Shown: one piece after another, positions 1 to 7,473 of the stretch
Layout of the letters: every line of letters starts with the position of its first letter
How positions within the stretch are numbered: position 1 is the stretch's first letter
NCBI GenBank assembly: GCA_964532865.1
Contig: CAZHJA010000012.1
Span: 1 to 18,446, forward strand
Length of the DNA: 18,446 bases
Reading direction: 5' to 3'
Source: CAZHJA01 sp964532865
GTDB lineage: Bacteria > Patescibacteriota > Microgenomatia > UBA1406 > GWC2-37-13
The notes under the pieces: model-generated
Databases searched by the model: none
What the model saw: the letters and a program-made list of their open reading frames with translations, nothing else
What the model was told of the DNA's origin: nothing
Made by a program: the position numbers and the translations under genes

Positions 1-28
1 TTAATTGATCATTTATCTAGAGCAACCT

Positions 29-844
29 ATGATTGGAAACAATTACAATAAACAGGAAGGGCAAGTACTTTTGATTGTAATAATGCTTTTAGCAACAGCT
101 CTTACTGTTGTATTGTCTGTTTCATTTAAATCATCAACTGACACTCAAATTACAAAACTTGAACAAGAGTCTCAAATGGCACTGGCTGCAGCTGATGCGG
201 GAATTGAAAAAGCCTTAAATCTTATTAAAGGCGGCTTTATAAATCCTGGATTATGGGAGCGCACGTTCAGAGAGTCTCCTATAGATATTATTGACTGGGA
301 AGGAATTGACTCAGATGAAAGTAAGGTGCTTATTGATGATGAAGAAAGAACAGAAATAACAAGCCCTCTTATTTTGCAAGACCAGTCTCATATGCTTTAT
401 CTTTCTGATTATTCAAAAAAGGATGGTTTTACAAATCTATGGAATGGAGACTTAACAATATATTTTGAATCACAATCTGGCAAACCTTCACTTGAACTTA
501 CGTTTATTGATGAAAACAATGACTTAAGCAGGGCCGTATATAATTCATGCACCGAACCAGATAGTGTTGAGGGGGCACTTACTGCAGATAGTGAAACTAA
601 AACTATTGAGAATATTACATTTAGCTGTAAAGTTTATTTTGAAGATGTTTCTAATAACAAGCTCCTTATAGTAAGATCATTGTTTGCTCCAACTGAAATA
701 GGCTTTGAAGGAAGTATTAATTTACCAACACAAAGAAAAATGATAATATCAACTGCCGTGTCCACCGCAGGAGTTTCTAAGAAAATTAGAATGTTTCAGT
801 ATAAACCGCATATACCTTCAGAATTTTTTGTAACAAGTTTTTAA
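29..844 (+). CDS. PilX-like type IV pilin/pseudopilin
   Basis: Probable minor pilin-like protein held in the inner membrane by its N-terminal helix. A short polar leader ending in QEGQ is followed by a hydrophobic helix (VLLIVIMLLATALTVVLSV), then the AAADAGIEKAL segment, which matches the QAAEAG pattern at the start of PilX/GspK-type proteins. As in that class, the Glu at mature position 5 of major pilins is absent. The remaining ~200 residues are acidic and unrecognised, with two cysteines. An in-frame TAA at 2-4 excludes an upstream start. I chose ATG at 29 over TTG at 5 because it gives a normal short prepilin leader; neither has a good ribosome binding site. The stop codon overlaps the stop of the convergent oxidoreductase gene. 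The pilin-like class is fairly sure; the role is not. Confidence 0.7.
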   Translation: MIGNNYNKQEGQVLLIVIMLLATALTVVLSVSFKSSTDTQITKLEQESQMALAAADAGIEKALNLIKGGFINPGLWERTFRESPIDIIDWEGIDSDESKVLIDDEERTEITSPLILQDQSHMLYLSDYSKKDGFTNLWNGDLTIYFESQSGKPSLELTFIDENNDLSRAVYNSCTEPDSVEGALTADSETKTIENITFSCKVYFEDVSNNKLLIVRSLFAPTEIGFEGSINLPTQRKMIISTAVSTAGVSKKIRMFQYKPHIPSEFFVTSF

Positions 845-1542
845 TACTTTTCAGATATTATTTTACTTTCATTAATCCCCTTTTTTATTAGTTCCTGTTT
901 TAAGGATTCAACAACAATAGCACCTCCACATAAATAAAAACAGAAATTATTTAAATTATTAAGCTTATTTAACTCCCCACTTACTCTTCCTATTGAAAAA
1001 TATTGTTTATCTTCATTATTTATTTTTAATAAATTCTTTTCTCTTGAAAGACATATTTTAAAATGAAAGTTTTTGTTTTCTTTTTGTATCTTTTTAAATT
1101 CATTAAATAAATATATATCTTTCAATGTCTTTAAACCCCAAAACAAATATATTTGTTTTGAATATTTAAAAGATTTCAGCATTGATCTTATTGGAACTAT
1201 ACCTGTTCCTGTTACAAGGAATATAATGTTTTCATTATTTTTTCTTAATGTAAACACCCCAGCTTGAGCCTGAAATTCAGATATGTCTCCTACTTTGAGG
1301 TTTTTAAAATAAGTTGACCCAATCCCATTTGGAATAAGTTCAATAATTAATTCAAAATTGTCTTTTTTATCTTGGCTTGATGCTATAGAATAAAGACGTG
1401 TCTTGCCTTTGATCTTAAGAATTACATATTGACCTGCTTTAAAATTAAGTCTTTTATTCCCAAGAATGTCAAAATGAAAAAGAAAAACACTACTTGTTAA
1501 TTTTGTTTTTTTAGAAAGTTTGGTTTTAAATAATTGAAGCAT
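841..1542 (-). CDS. Ferredoxin-NAD(P) reductase-like flavoprotein
   Basis: A predicted 233-residue soluble flavin/NAD(P)H oxidoreductase of the ferredoxin reductase superfamily, moving electrons between NAD(P)H and an unknown partner. The flavin-binding strand has RLYSIAS (family RxYS). A GxG nucleotide-binding loop follows (GTGIVPIRSML). The C-terminus has CGG with a final EKY, where relatives have CGP and an aromatic end. No iron-sulfur cysteine cluster is visible. The open frame extends upstream into the ATPase gene, but ATG at 1542 lies 16 bp after that gene's stop (1559-1561) and starts just before the flavin domain. No Shine-Dalgarno site is visible. It is probably co-transcribed with the upstream VirD4-like ATPase, an unexpected partner. 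Family assignment is good; substrate is unknown. Confidence 0.75.
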   Translation of the reverse strand: MLQLFKTKLSKKTKLTSSVFLFHFDILGNKRLNFKAGQYVILKIKGKTRLYSIASSQDKKDNFELIIELIPNGIGSTYFKNLKVGDISEFQAQAGVFTLRKNNENIIFLVTGTGIVPIRSMLKSFKYSKQIYLFWGLKTLKDIYLFNEFKKIQKENKNFHFKICLSREKNLLKINNEDKQYFSIGRVSGELNKLNNLNNFCFYLCGGAIVVESLKQELIKKGINESKIISEKY

Positions 1543-1558
1543 ATGATTTAAACCGTTG

Positions 1559-3913
1559 CTATAACCTGGCTCTTTGAGCAACTTCAGCTTCAACAAGCTC
1601 TCTTGGCTTTCCATATTTAAGTCTTGAAAGCTGAATAATGGCCTTTGCAATTTTTTCATTTGCATGGTTCTTAATCTTGCTCATGTCCTTTGTCATATCT
1701 ACTGAAAATGGAGGAACAGGTTCTCCATCTGATAGGGTTTTCATATATACATGAAATCTATCAATATTAATAAGGTCTGATTCTCCAAATATGGGCTGGA
1801 ATTCTCTTTGAACATATGAAGCGTCAGTTACTCCTATTCTAAATGAAATTATAGTGCCTACATTTCCAAAAACTGCGTTTTTAATTTCTTCTTCCATCTG
1901 TCCAATAAATTGATTTGCAACAGTAAGGCTTAAGCCGTATTTTCTTGCCTCAGAAAGTATTGTTGCAAAATCAGGAGTTGCAAAATTCTGAAACTCATCT
2001 ACATAAAGAAAAAAGTCTCTTCTTTGTTCTTGAGATATCTCCTGTCTACTCATTGCGGCAAGAAGAATTTTTGGAACTAAAACCAATCCTAAAAAGTTAG
2101 AATTTTCTTCTCCTAATTTTCCTTTTGAAAGATTAATAAAAAGTATTTTCCCTTCATCCATTACTTTTCTAAAATCAAATGCTGACTTTGACTGTCCAAT
2201 AATATTTCTCATTGTTTTATTTGTAACAAATCTTCCAAATTTAGAAACAATATAATCCAATACTTCTGATTTGTGAAAATCTGCAGTTTGCGCAATTTGA
2301 TCAGTCCAGTATCTTCGAATAATAGGGTCTGTAACTTTTGGCAGAATCTCTTGAACATACTTTGAGTCCTGAAGAATTCTCATAATCTCAATAAAAGTTG
2401 CTCCTTCTTCATACATAACAGTTAGCATTGCATTTCTTACCGCATGTTCAAATCTGGGACCAATAATTCCTGTTCTTTGAGGATCATACAACTTATACAT
2501 AAGATTAATAATTGCAGTTGTCATAAAGTGCTTCTGATCTTCTGTATCGGCTTCAAGAAGGTTTAGCCCCATAGGGCGTTCAGTATCAGATGGATCAAAA
2601 TAAATTACATCTTCTGCTCGCTCTGGAGGAACATGCTTAATTGCATCATCAACCAAGTCTCCGTGTGGATCAATAACACAAACCCCTCTTCCTTTTTTAA
2701 TATCCTGTTTTATCATTTCTTTTAAAAGCTCAGATTTCCCAGTTCCTGTTTTACCAATAATATACATGTGTCTCATTCTGTCCTTATCGCTTATATATAC
2801 GGGTCTTTTAACCCCTCTATAATACCCCGAGCCCATAAATGTTCCTTTTTCTGTTGATAGTTCTGAAGGAACAGGCGCTGTCTTTGCTCTCAACCAGTTT
2901 ATATGCGGCGTTTCAACGGTCTTATTTGGAAAATGAAATAATGTTGCAAGTTCATCAGAAGATAAGTGTAAAATTGATTTTACAAAAGGCAAGTCTATAA
3001 CTGGAAAGAATTTGTAAATAAAATCCATCATAAAGCCTCCCTTAAAAACAATCTTTGTTTTTTTAAAACGGTTTAAATCTGAATTAAATTGAGAAAGTGC
3101 TGTTTTAATATTTTTTAAGTGTGCTTCTGCTACTTCTTTTGTTTTAGCAGAAACAACAAAGCGAATAACAGTTTCAAATCCAGGCTTACTACATTTATCG
3201 CTAATTCTTTCCAATACTTTAGGATCTGTTTTAAATGTGGCTTTTTCAGGATCAGCCTCGCTTTTTTTAGTTAAAGAAATATATGATTTTCCTATTTTTT
3301 TCCATTTACCTTGTGAGGGGCGTATAAGCATCTGAATCATTGCTCCTTCACCCTCGCTTATTTTTGACAAAGCTGATGTAGTTGCGGCTAATGAGTCTGT
3401 AGGCATATCTTTAAAAATTTTAAGGGGCATATATGAATGTTCTTTTGCAACTAAAGATCCATATGCTACTTTTCCATTTTCTGAAAAAATATTTGGCTCT
3501 TCAACCTTTTTAATATCTGCCATTGGATAATATCCATAAATACTTTTTTCAACTAAGTCAATTATTTTTGCAGGAGCAGAAACATAAAATCTAATGTCTG
3601 CTTCTTTTCCTACTATTTCAAATGCAATAACATCATCCAAATCCAAAAAAGAAAACCACCCTGATTTTTTCAATGAAGCAAAGGAGGCGAACATTTGTTC
3701 AGCGGCATCAATTTTAATTTCATTTTCTTTTAGGAGCTTAACTTCAACCGTTACCATCTCAAGAGACAATTGTTCTCGTTTTCTTAACCTAAGGAGAATC
3801 ATAATAAAATAGACAAGTGCAAATGTAAATCCTGCAGCTAAAAAAGCAGCAAAAAGAGCAAAAGCAAAAGTTACAAGCCTATCTGCAATTCCTTGTACAT
3901 ATATATTCTCCAT
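1559..3913 (-). CDS. VirD4/TraD-like type IV secretion coupling ATPase
   Basis: A 784-residue membrane-anchored ATPase resembling the coupling proteins that feed DNA or protein substrates to type IV secretion channels. One N-terminal transmembrane segment (about residues 9-40, ending in RLRKRE) is followed by ~340 residues of unrecognised domain. The RecA-like motor has Walker A GKTGTGKS at about 387-394, then DPHGD, and Walker B LYVDEF near 638, followed by the ARKYGLSLTVANQ segment typical of TraD/TraM-recognition proteins. The annotated frame can begin at TTG 3940, but ATG 3913 is preferred: a perfect TATAAT ends 6 nt upstream, implying a leaderless transcript. It is divergent from the TPR-like gene and precedes the oxidoreductase. 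The VirB4 partner lies about 5 kb away on the other strand. The coupling role is inferred from the family. Confidence 0.85.
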   Translation of the reverse strand: MENIYVQGIADRLVTFAFALFAAFLAAGFTFALVYFIMILLRLRKREQLSLEMVTVEVKLLKENEIKIDAAEQMFASFASLKKSGWFSFLDLDDVIAFEIVGKEADIRFYVSAPAKIIDLVEKSIYGYYPMADIKKVEEPNIFSENGKVAYGSLVAKEHSYMPLKIFKDMPTDSLAATTSALSKISEGEGAMIQMLIRPSQGKWKKIGKSYISLTKKSEADPEKATFKTDPKVLERISDKCSKPGFETVIRFVVSAKTKEVAEAHLKNIKTALSQFNSDLNRFKKTKIVFKGGFMMDFIYKFFPVIDLPFVKSILHLSSDELATLFHFPNKTVETPHINWLRAKTAPVPSELSTEKGTFMGSGYYRGVKRPVYISDKDRMRHMYIIGKTGTGKSELLKEMIKQDIKKGRGVCVIDPHGDLVDDAIKHVPPERAEDVIYFDPSDTERPMGLNLLEADTEDQKHFMTTAIINLMYKLYDPQRTGIIGPRFEHAVRNAMLTVMYEEGATFIEIMRILQDSKYVQEILPKVTDPIIRRYWTDQIAQTADFHKSEVLDYIVSKFGRFVTNKTMRNIIGQSKSAFDFRKVMDEGKILFINLSKGKLGEENSNFLGLVLVPKILLAAMSRQEISQEQRRDFFLYVDEFQNFATPDFATILSEARKYGLSLTVANQFIGQMEEEIKNAVFGNVGTIISFRIGVTDASYVQREFQPIFGESDLINIDRFHVYMKTLSDGEPVPPFSVDMTKDMSKIKNHANEKIAKAIIQLSRLKYGKPRELVEAEVAQRARL

Positions 3914-3919
3914 AGAAAA

Positions 3920-3929
3920 ATTATATAAT
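3920..3929. promoter_or_regulatory. Palindromic -10 box, divergent promoter
   Basis: ATTATATAAT is its own reverse complement, so TATAAT is read on the minus strand (3925 to 3920) and on the plus strand (3924-3929). The minus copy ends 6 nt before ATG 3913 of the VirD4-like gene. The plus copy stands about 26 nt before ATG 3956, leaving room for a short leader with the GAGG at 3947-3950. No convincing -35 hexamer is seen on either side. Confidence 0.55.
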
Positions 3930-3955
3930 ATTATTAACAAATTTATGAGGGTTAT

Positions 3956-4402
3956 ATGAAAAGCAAACTCCTTTTTAAAATAATTAAAAATATTAAAGAG
4001 ACAATAATTACCGCTTTAATAATTTCTCTTTTTGTATTTCTTGCTGTAAATATTATTTATTCACAAAATATAAATGATATTTACTTTGATATTGTGGGGG
4101 GAAATGAAAAGTCTGTTATTTCTTTTTTAAAACAAAGCAAAACTCTTTCCGACTTTAACACGTTATTAAATATTAATACTAAGATATATGGAAACTCAAT
4201 AAAAGATTCTGTGTTTTATGACGATTTAAAAAGAAAACAAAAAATATATGATCTTGAGCAGTTATTGCAGAAATACCCAATATCAAGAGATATTTTAACC
4301 AATTTAGCAATTCTCTATTCTCAAGAAGGAAATGAAAAAAAAGTAAATGAATATATTCAAAAAGCTCAAGAGATTGACCCTGAAGCAAGATTAAATAATT
4401 GA
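3956..4402 (+). CDS. Membrane-anchored TPR-like protein
   Basis: A 148-residue protein with a basic N-terminus, one transmembrane segment at about residues 16-36 (TIITALIISLFVFLAVNIIY) and a helical soluble part. Its last ~45 residues read like a tetratricopeptide repeat pair (LLQKYPISRDILTNLAILY, then EGNEKKVNEYIQKAQEIDP), with the characteristic small/large residue spacing and terminal DP. TPRs are protein-interaction scaffolds; here the domain would face the outside if the single helix is a signal anchor, but orientation is not certain. GAGG at 3947-3950 lies 5 nt before the ATG, one of the few good ribosome binding sites in the window. It is divergent from the VirD4-like ATPase. A link to the secretion machine is only positional. 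Confidence 0.7.
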   Translation: MKSKLLFKIIKNIKETIITALIISLFVFLAVNIIYSQNINDIYFDIVGGNEKSVISFLKQSKTLSDFNTLLNINTKIYGNSIKDSVFYDDLKRKQKIYDLEQLLQKYPISRDILTNLAILYSQEGNEKKVNEYIQKAQEIDPEARLNN

Positions 4403-4427
4403 AAATGTTGTAAGTCACCTGCGGCGC

Positions 4428-4772
4428 TTATCTTAATACCATAATTCCAACAAGATATGATAAAAGGTTTGTTAATAAAGATAAAACAAAAGCATTTTTG
4501 AAATTTATTTTCAATACCTTTAATAAAATAACAGACTCAATCAATACAACTAATATTTCACCAATCAAAATATAATTAGGGAGAGAAAGAAATAAGGGAA
4601 AAATAAACCACAAATATAGCAAAGAAAAAAGATTAACAAAAACACCCCAATATATAATTTCTTTGGTTTGTATTTTGATTTTCAGTAAATACTTTGCCGC
4701 AAGAAATAATATTGGTATTTCTACAACTAATGTAAGTATAAGTGAAAGTAAAAAATAGATTCCATACGACAT
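4428..4772 (-). CDS. Four-helix membrane protein paired with secreted protein
   Basis: A 114-residue, almost wholly hydrophobic protein with about four transmembrane segments (roughly residues 5-28, 38-58, 62-85 and 93-113) and few charged residues. Two glutamates sit in or next to helices (VVEIPILFL and VLIESVILL) and could matter functionally. The ATG at 4772 follows the stop of the upstream secreted-protein gene by a single base, so the two are almost certainly translated from one message and may act together. No family is recognised with confidence. The layout, a secreted protein starting with ADVAPP next to a small four-helix protein, resembles pairs I recall from small-genome bacteria and archaea; this needs a database search. 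Confidence 0.65.
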   Translation of the reverse strand: MSYGIYFLLSLILTLVVEIPILFLAAKYLLKIKIQTKEIIYWGVFVNLFSLLYLWFIFPLFLSLPNYILIGEILVVLIESVILLKVLKINFKNAFVLSLLTNLLSYLVGIMVLR

Positions 4773-4773
4773 A

Positions 4774-5598
4774 TTAACAGGATTTTCCGAATATTTTTAG
4801 AAAGGAGCATTTTAAAGAATTAATTGTACGGATAAAAATATTTGTATTTTGCGGTTGTTGATTGCTTAAAATGCTTGTTGGAATATTGACTTTAACTTCA
4901 CATGTTTCACCAAAAGGATATCCGTTTTTATCTCTGGTAAGTTTAGAAGTCACATCTTCTAAATATTTTTTACAAAGTTCTTCCTTTTGTTCTTTTCTGG
5001 CAATACACACTTTGGTTTCACTTGTGAATTTGTAACAGACATTATTAATAGTTATATAACCATATCCTTTACATTCACTTTTTGGTACCTCAAGTAAAGA
5101 TTTGTGGCATATAAAATTTTCGCCTTCTGGATAGTATTCTTTACGAACAGCGTTCATGCAATCTTTATATTCAGGCGTTTCTTTATAATATTTATCTCCT
5201 GTTGCAATATGATAATCGGCGCGATGACAATTTAGTCCACTCATGTTTTTGCCCAAAAAGTCTTTAACTACAAATTTTTCACCATTTACTTCTCCCTCCA
5301 AATCGCAATATTTAGTAATTTGCCTATAAGCCTCAAAAACATTAGAAGTCTCAAGCTTACAGCCATAAGTTTGGCACGTTTCTGAAAATTCAGAAGTTTT
5401 TAGTAATTTATTAGTACTATCCATCGCACTTGCTCCATAGCATTTAATAGTAAATTTTACTGGTTGTGTAATGGGTTGTCCGTTTTTTTGAAAATAAAAA
5501 GTTGTTAATTTAGATGGAGGAGCAACATCAGCTTTAATTACACTAACAAAAGAAAAAATCAATATAACTACTATAACAATTTTTACTGCAATTTGCAT
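4774..5598 (-). CDS. Secreted cysteine-rich protein (ADVAPP type)
   Basis: A 274-residue exported protein. A signal peptide covers about residues 1-23 (hydrophobic IVIVVILIFSFVSVI, likely cut before or after the A of KADVAPP). The mature part has 14 cysteines spread to the very last residue, an even number that suggests up to seven disulfides and an oxidising compartment. It begins with a strand-like segment (FYFQKNGQPITQPVKFTIKCYG) resembling an extracellular beta-sandwich. The frame opens at TTG 5613, but ATG 5598 is chosen because AAGGA (5604-5608 on the minus strand) lies at proper spacing and the signal peptide starts correctly. A TATAAA at 5627-5632 on the minus strand is a possible -10. 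Function unknown. It is coupled to the four-helix membrane protein downstream. Confidence 0.75.
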   Translation of the reverse strand: MQIAVKIVIVVILIFSFVSVIKADVAPPSKLTTFYFQKNGQPITQPVKFTIKCYGASAMDSTNKLLKTSEFSETCQTYGCKLETSNVFEAYRQITKYCDLEGEVNGEKFVVKDFLGKNMSGLNCHRADYHIATGDKYYKETPEYKDCMNAVRKEYYPEGENFICHKSLLEVPKSECKGYGYITINNVCYKFTSETKVCIARKEQKEELCKKYLEDVTSKLTRDKNGYPFGETCEVKVNIPTSILSNQQPQNTNIFIRTINSLKCSFLKIFGKSC

Positions 5599-5613
5599 AT
5601 TTTTCCTTAACAA

Positions 5614-5833
5614 TTAGTTAGTTGTTTTTATACGATCTTACTTACAGTTTACTTATCTTGCGCCAATAGTCAAGAATAAAGAAGGTAATAATCCATTTGA
5701 TCTTTAGTGGGCAAGTTGGAAAATAGTTTAAATCAGATTATTGAATACATTTGGAAATAGTCAAGCATTCTGGGTCGCCTAAAAACATCTTTATTACAAA
5801 ACAATATTTAACACTGACCTTAATATGTTAGAC
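5614..5833. other. Intergenic region between divergent genes
   Basis: No gene or stable RNA structure is visible in this stretch between the secreted-protein gene (-) and fic (+). A 10-bp direct repeat AATAGTCAAG occurs at 5665-5674 and 5756-5765; its meaning is unknown. TAATATGTTA at 5821-5830 differs by one base from the palindrome TAACATGTTA found at the fic promoter and may be a distal operator copy. Confidence 0.4.
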
Positions 5834-5862
5834 TTGACACAAATTTTGCATTATGCTAACAT
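5834..5862 (+). promoter_or_regulatory. Promoter of the fic gene
   Basis: A perfect -35 hexamer TTGACA at 5834-5839 is separated by exactly 17 bp from TAACAT at 5857-5862, a moderate -10. Transcription would start near 5869, giving a leader of about 28 nt before ATG 5898. The -10 is embedded in the palindrome TAACATGTTA, so a bound regulator would block polymerase. Confidence 0.6.
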
Positions 5863-5901
5863 GTTAAGTGTTAACACGTATTTAACATGTATTTAACATG
5901 T
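5857..5901 (+). repeat. Operator-like array upstream of fic
   Basis: This 45-bp stretch holds the palindrome TAACATGTTA (5857-5866), the palindrome GTGTTAACAC (5868-5877) and two tandem 11-bp copies of GTATTTAACAT (5878-5888 and 5889-5899). The core TTAACA recurs at 5871, 5882 and 5893, exactly 11 bp apart, so the sites lie on nearly the same DNA face. They cover the -10 box, the predicted start site and the fic start codon, which fits a repressor operator, possibly for the winged-helix end of Fic itself. Confidence 0.6.
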
Positions 5902-7271
5902 TTATGAAAAAATCAAAAATGCTCCAACCACCACGCTTCAAGCTAGAAAAACCAAACTTGAGTAAAGTAAATAGAGGAAAAGTATTTCGTGTAGTAGAAA
6001 AATATCCAGCAAAGTATAGAAAGTTCCTCGAAAAAGCCAATGCACCAAACTATACCTATTGGGACAAATTTAAGTATAAGTTCCAAGACGATATTCTTAA
6101 TCTAGAGGAACTATGGTATTTAATACGTCAGTTCAGGAATATTTCATCAATAGAAATTCCTATAAAAGCTGAAAGTGGAGATTTCTTTAAGTGGTTGCGG
6201 CTCCCATCAACTGAAGAACACCTCCATACAATAGACATGCTCGCAGGAGGGCAGTTATTTCCTCATCCAAACATAATTTCTCAATCTAACCAACAAGCTT
6301 TTATTAGCAGGGGAATTATTGAGGAAGCTATCGCCTCTAGCCAACTTGAAGGAGCCCATACTACTCGAGCAGTTGCTAAACGAATGATTATTGAAAACAG
6401 AAAACCTCGTAATGAATCAGAAAAAATGATCTTAAACAACTACGAAACCATCAATACTATCGAAGAAGATTACAAAAATAAAGAACTATCATTAAATCTG
6501 TTGTTTGAAATACATAAGATGTTAACAAAAGGAACTATTAAGAAGACTGAGCAAAACAGACTTCGAATAAATAAAGATGAAATTGTAGTCAGTGGCCAAA
6601 TCGGCTCCGATCAAGTTCTCTCTCACTTTCCACCTGATGAATCTTTTGTAAAAAATGAAGTAATAAGATTAATTGCTTATGCCAATGATCAATCCAATCA
6701 TAGATTTACTCATCCTATCATTAAGGCTATTTTTCTACATTTTTGGATTGGGTATCTTCATCCTTTTACAGATGGAAACGGCAGGTTGGCAAGAGCTATC
6801 TTCTATTGGTATTTACTGAGAAAGGGCTATTGGACGTTCACGTTTATCCCAATCTCTACTGTCATTAAAAAAGCTCCAAGTCAGTATGCCCTAGCTTATA
6901 TCTATGCTGAACAAGATAATTTAGACATTACTTACTTCTATGATTTTCATGTAAGAAAAGTTTTGCAAGCCATAGAAGATTTTAAATTATACTTGAGCCT
7001 TAAGATTAAAGAAAACCAAACAGTAGATAGGATAATTAGTAAAAAAGTCAGGTTAAACGAAAGGCAAAGACAACTCATTCACTACTTTATCTCTGACCCA
7101 AACCCTTCAACTACAGTATCTTCTCACTCAATGATAAATAATATTGCGAGACAAACTGCTGCAAAAGACCTTAAAGAACTCAAGTCAGTCAATTTTCTCT
7201 ATTCAAAAAAGGAGGGAAAATATATTCGATATTATCCCTCAAGCATACTAATAGAAATGGCAAAAAGATAA
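5898..7271 (+). CDS. Fic-family protein AMP-transferase (class II) with C-terminal wHTH
   Basis: A 457-residue Fic protein. Fic enzymes transfer AMP (or other phosphate-linked groups) from a nucleotide to a hydroxyl side chain of target proteins. The catalytic motif is intact, HPFTDGNGRLAR at about 288-299, with the general-base His and the phosphate-binding GNGR. An inhibitory helix motif SSQLEG at 147-152 (pattern S/T-x3-E-G/N) precedes the fold, defining a self-inhibited class II enzyme. The last ~75 residues resemble a winged helix (LNERQRQLIHYF, then SMINNIARQTAAKDLKELKSVNFL), suggesting DNA binding. ATG 5898 gives the longest form; ATG 5904 is an alternative start, and neither has a Shine-Dalgarno site. 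Targets are unknown. It could be a housekeeping modifier, a toxin, or a secreted effector given the type IV secretion genes nearby. Confidence 0.9.
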   Translation: MFMKKSKMLQPPRFKLEKPNLSKVNRGKVFRVVEKYPAKYRKFLEKANAPNYTYWDKFKYKFQDDILNLEELWYLIRQFRNISSIEIPIKAESGDFFKWLRLPSTEEHLHTIDMLAGGQLFPHPNIISQSNQQAFISRGIIEEAIASSQLEGAHTTRAVAKRMIIENRKPRNESEKMILNNYETINTIEEDYKNKELSLNLLFEIHKMLTKGTIKKTEQNRLRINKDEIVVSGQIGSDQVLSHFPPDESFVKNEVIRLIAYANDQSNHRFTHPIIKAIFLHFWIGYLHPFTDGNGRLARAIFYWYLLRKGYWTFTFIPISTVIKKAPSQYALAYIYAEQDNLDITYFYDFHVRKVLQAIEDFKLYLSLKIKENQTVDRIISKKVRLNERQRQLIHYFISDPNPSTTVSSHSMINNIARQTAAKDLKELKSVNFLYSKKEGKYIRYYPSSILIEMAKR

Positions 7272-7316
7272 ATATTCCACTGAGAACTAGTGCATTTCTT
7301 ATACCCCCCTATATAG

Positions 7317-7390
7317 TGGACCCGAGGGGACTTGAACCCCTGATCTTCTGACTGCCAGTCAGACGTTCTGGCCAACTGAACTACGGGCCC
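7317..7390 (-). tRNA. tRNA-Ala(GGC)
   Basis: A complete cloverleaf folds on the minus strand. The 7-bp acceptor stem pairs GGGCCCG with CGGGTCC, the D stem GTTC with GAAC, the anticodon stem TCTGA with TCAGA, and the T stem AGGGG with CCCCT around a TTCAAGT loop. The anticodon loop CTGGCAG gives GGC, reading GCC and GCU alanine codons. The G3:U70 wobble pair, the main alanine identity element, and discriminator A73 agree. CCA is not encoded (CTA follows), so CCA addition is needed. It is divergent from the secretion operon and its 3' end faces fic. Confidence 0.95.
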
Positions 7391-7405
7391 TTTTTGCTAT
7401 CTCCC

Positions 7406-7411
7406 ATTATA
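7406..7411 (-). promoter_or_regulatory. -10 box of tRNA-Ala
   Basis: TATAAT on the minus strand lies 15 nt before the first base of the tRNA, placing the transcript start about 8 nt upstream of the mature 5' end. No good -35 hexamer is seen at 15-18 bp. Confidence 0.5.
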
Positions 7412-7460
7412 TCAAACCTCCACAATGTTAAACATTCTGTATAAAATTATTTGTTTTATG

Positions 7461-7466
7461 TATACT
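7461..7466 (+). promoter_or_regulatory. -10 box of the secretion operon
   Basis: TATACT ends 7 nt before ATG 7474, so transcription should start at or next to the start codon, giving a leaderless mRNA. There is no Shine-Dalgarno site. The -35 is weak: TGTATA at 7438-7443 with a 17-bp spacer matches 3 of 6 positions. Confidence 0.5.
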
Positions 7467-7473
7467 GAAATAT

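Noticed and set aside
841..844. Overlapping stop codons of the pilin-like gene and the flavin reductase as a possible regulatory device
   Set aside because: TTAA giving TAA on both strands is expected now and then in compact AT-rich genomes; no hairpin accompanies it.
1543..1665. Longer N-terminus of the flavin reductase starting at 1665
   Set aside because: It would overlap the VirD4-like gene by over 100 bp and add residues that do not fit the family; ATG 1542 is better.
4403..4427. Attachment-site duplicate of the tRNA-Ala 3' end bounding the 4403-7316 stretch
   Set aside because: I compared the tRNA 3' sequence with the far edge and saw no repeat, and there is no intact integrase; an island inserted at the tRNA is not supported.
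4403..4427. Terminator between the convergent TPR-like and membrane-protein genes
   Set aside because: No stem followed by a T-run on either strand in the 25 bp.
5665..5765. AATAGTCAAG repeats as the start of a CRISPR or iteron array
   Set aside because: Only two 10-bp copies 91 bp apart, with no third copy and no regular spacing.
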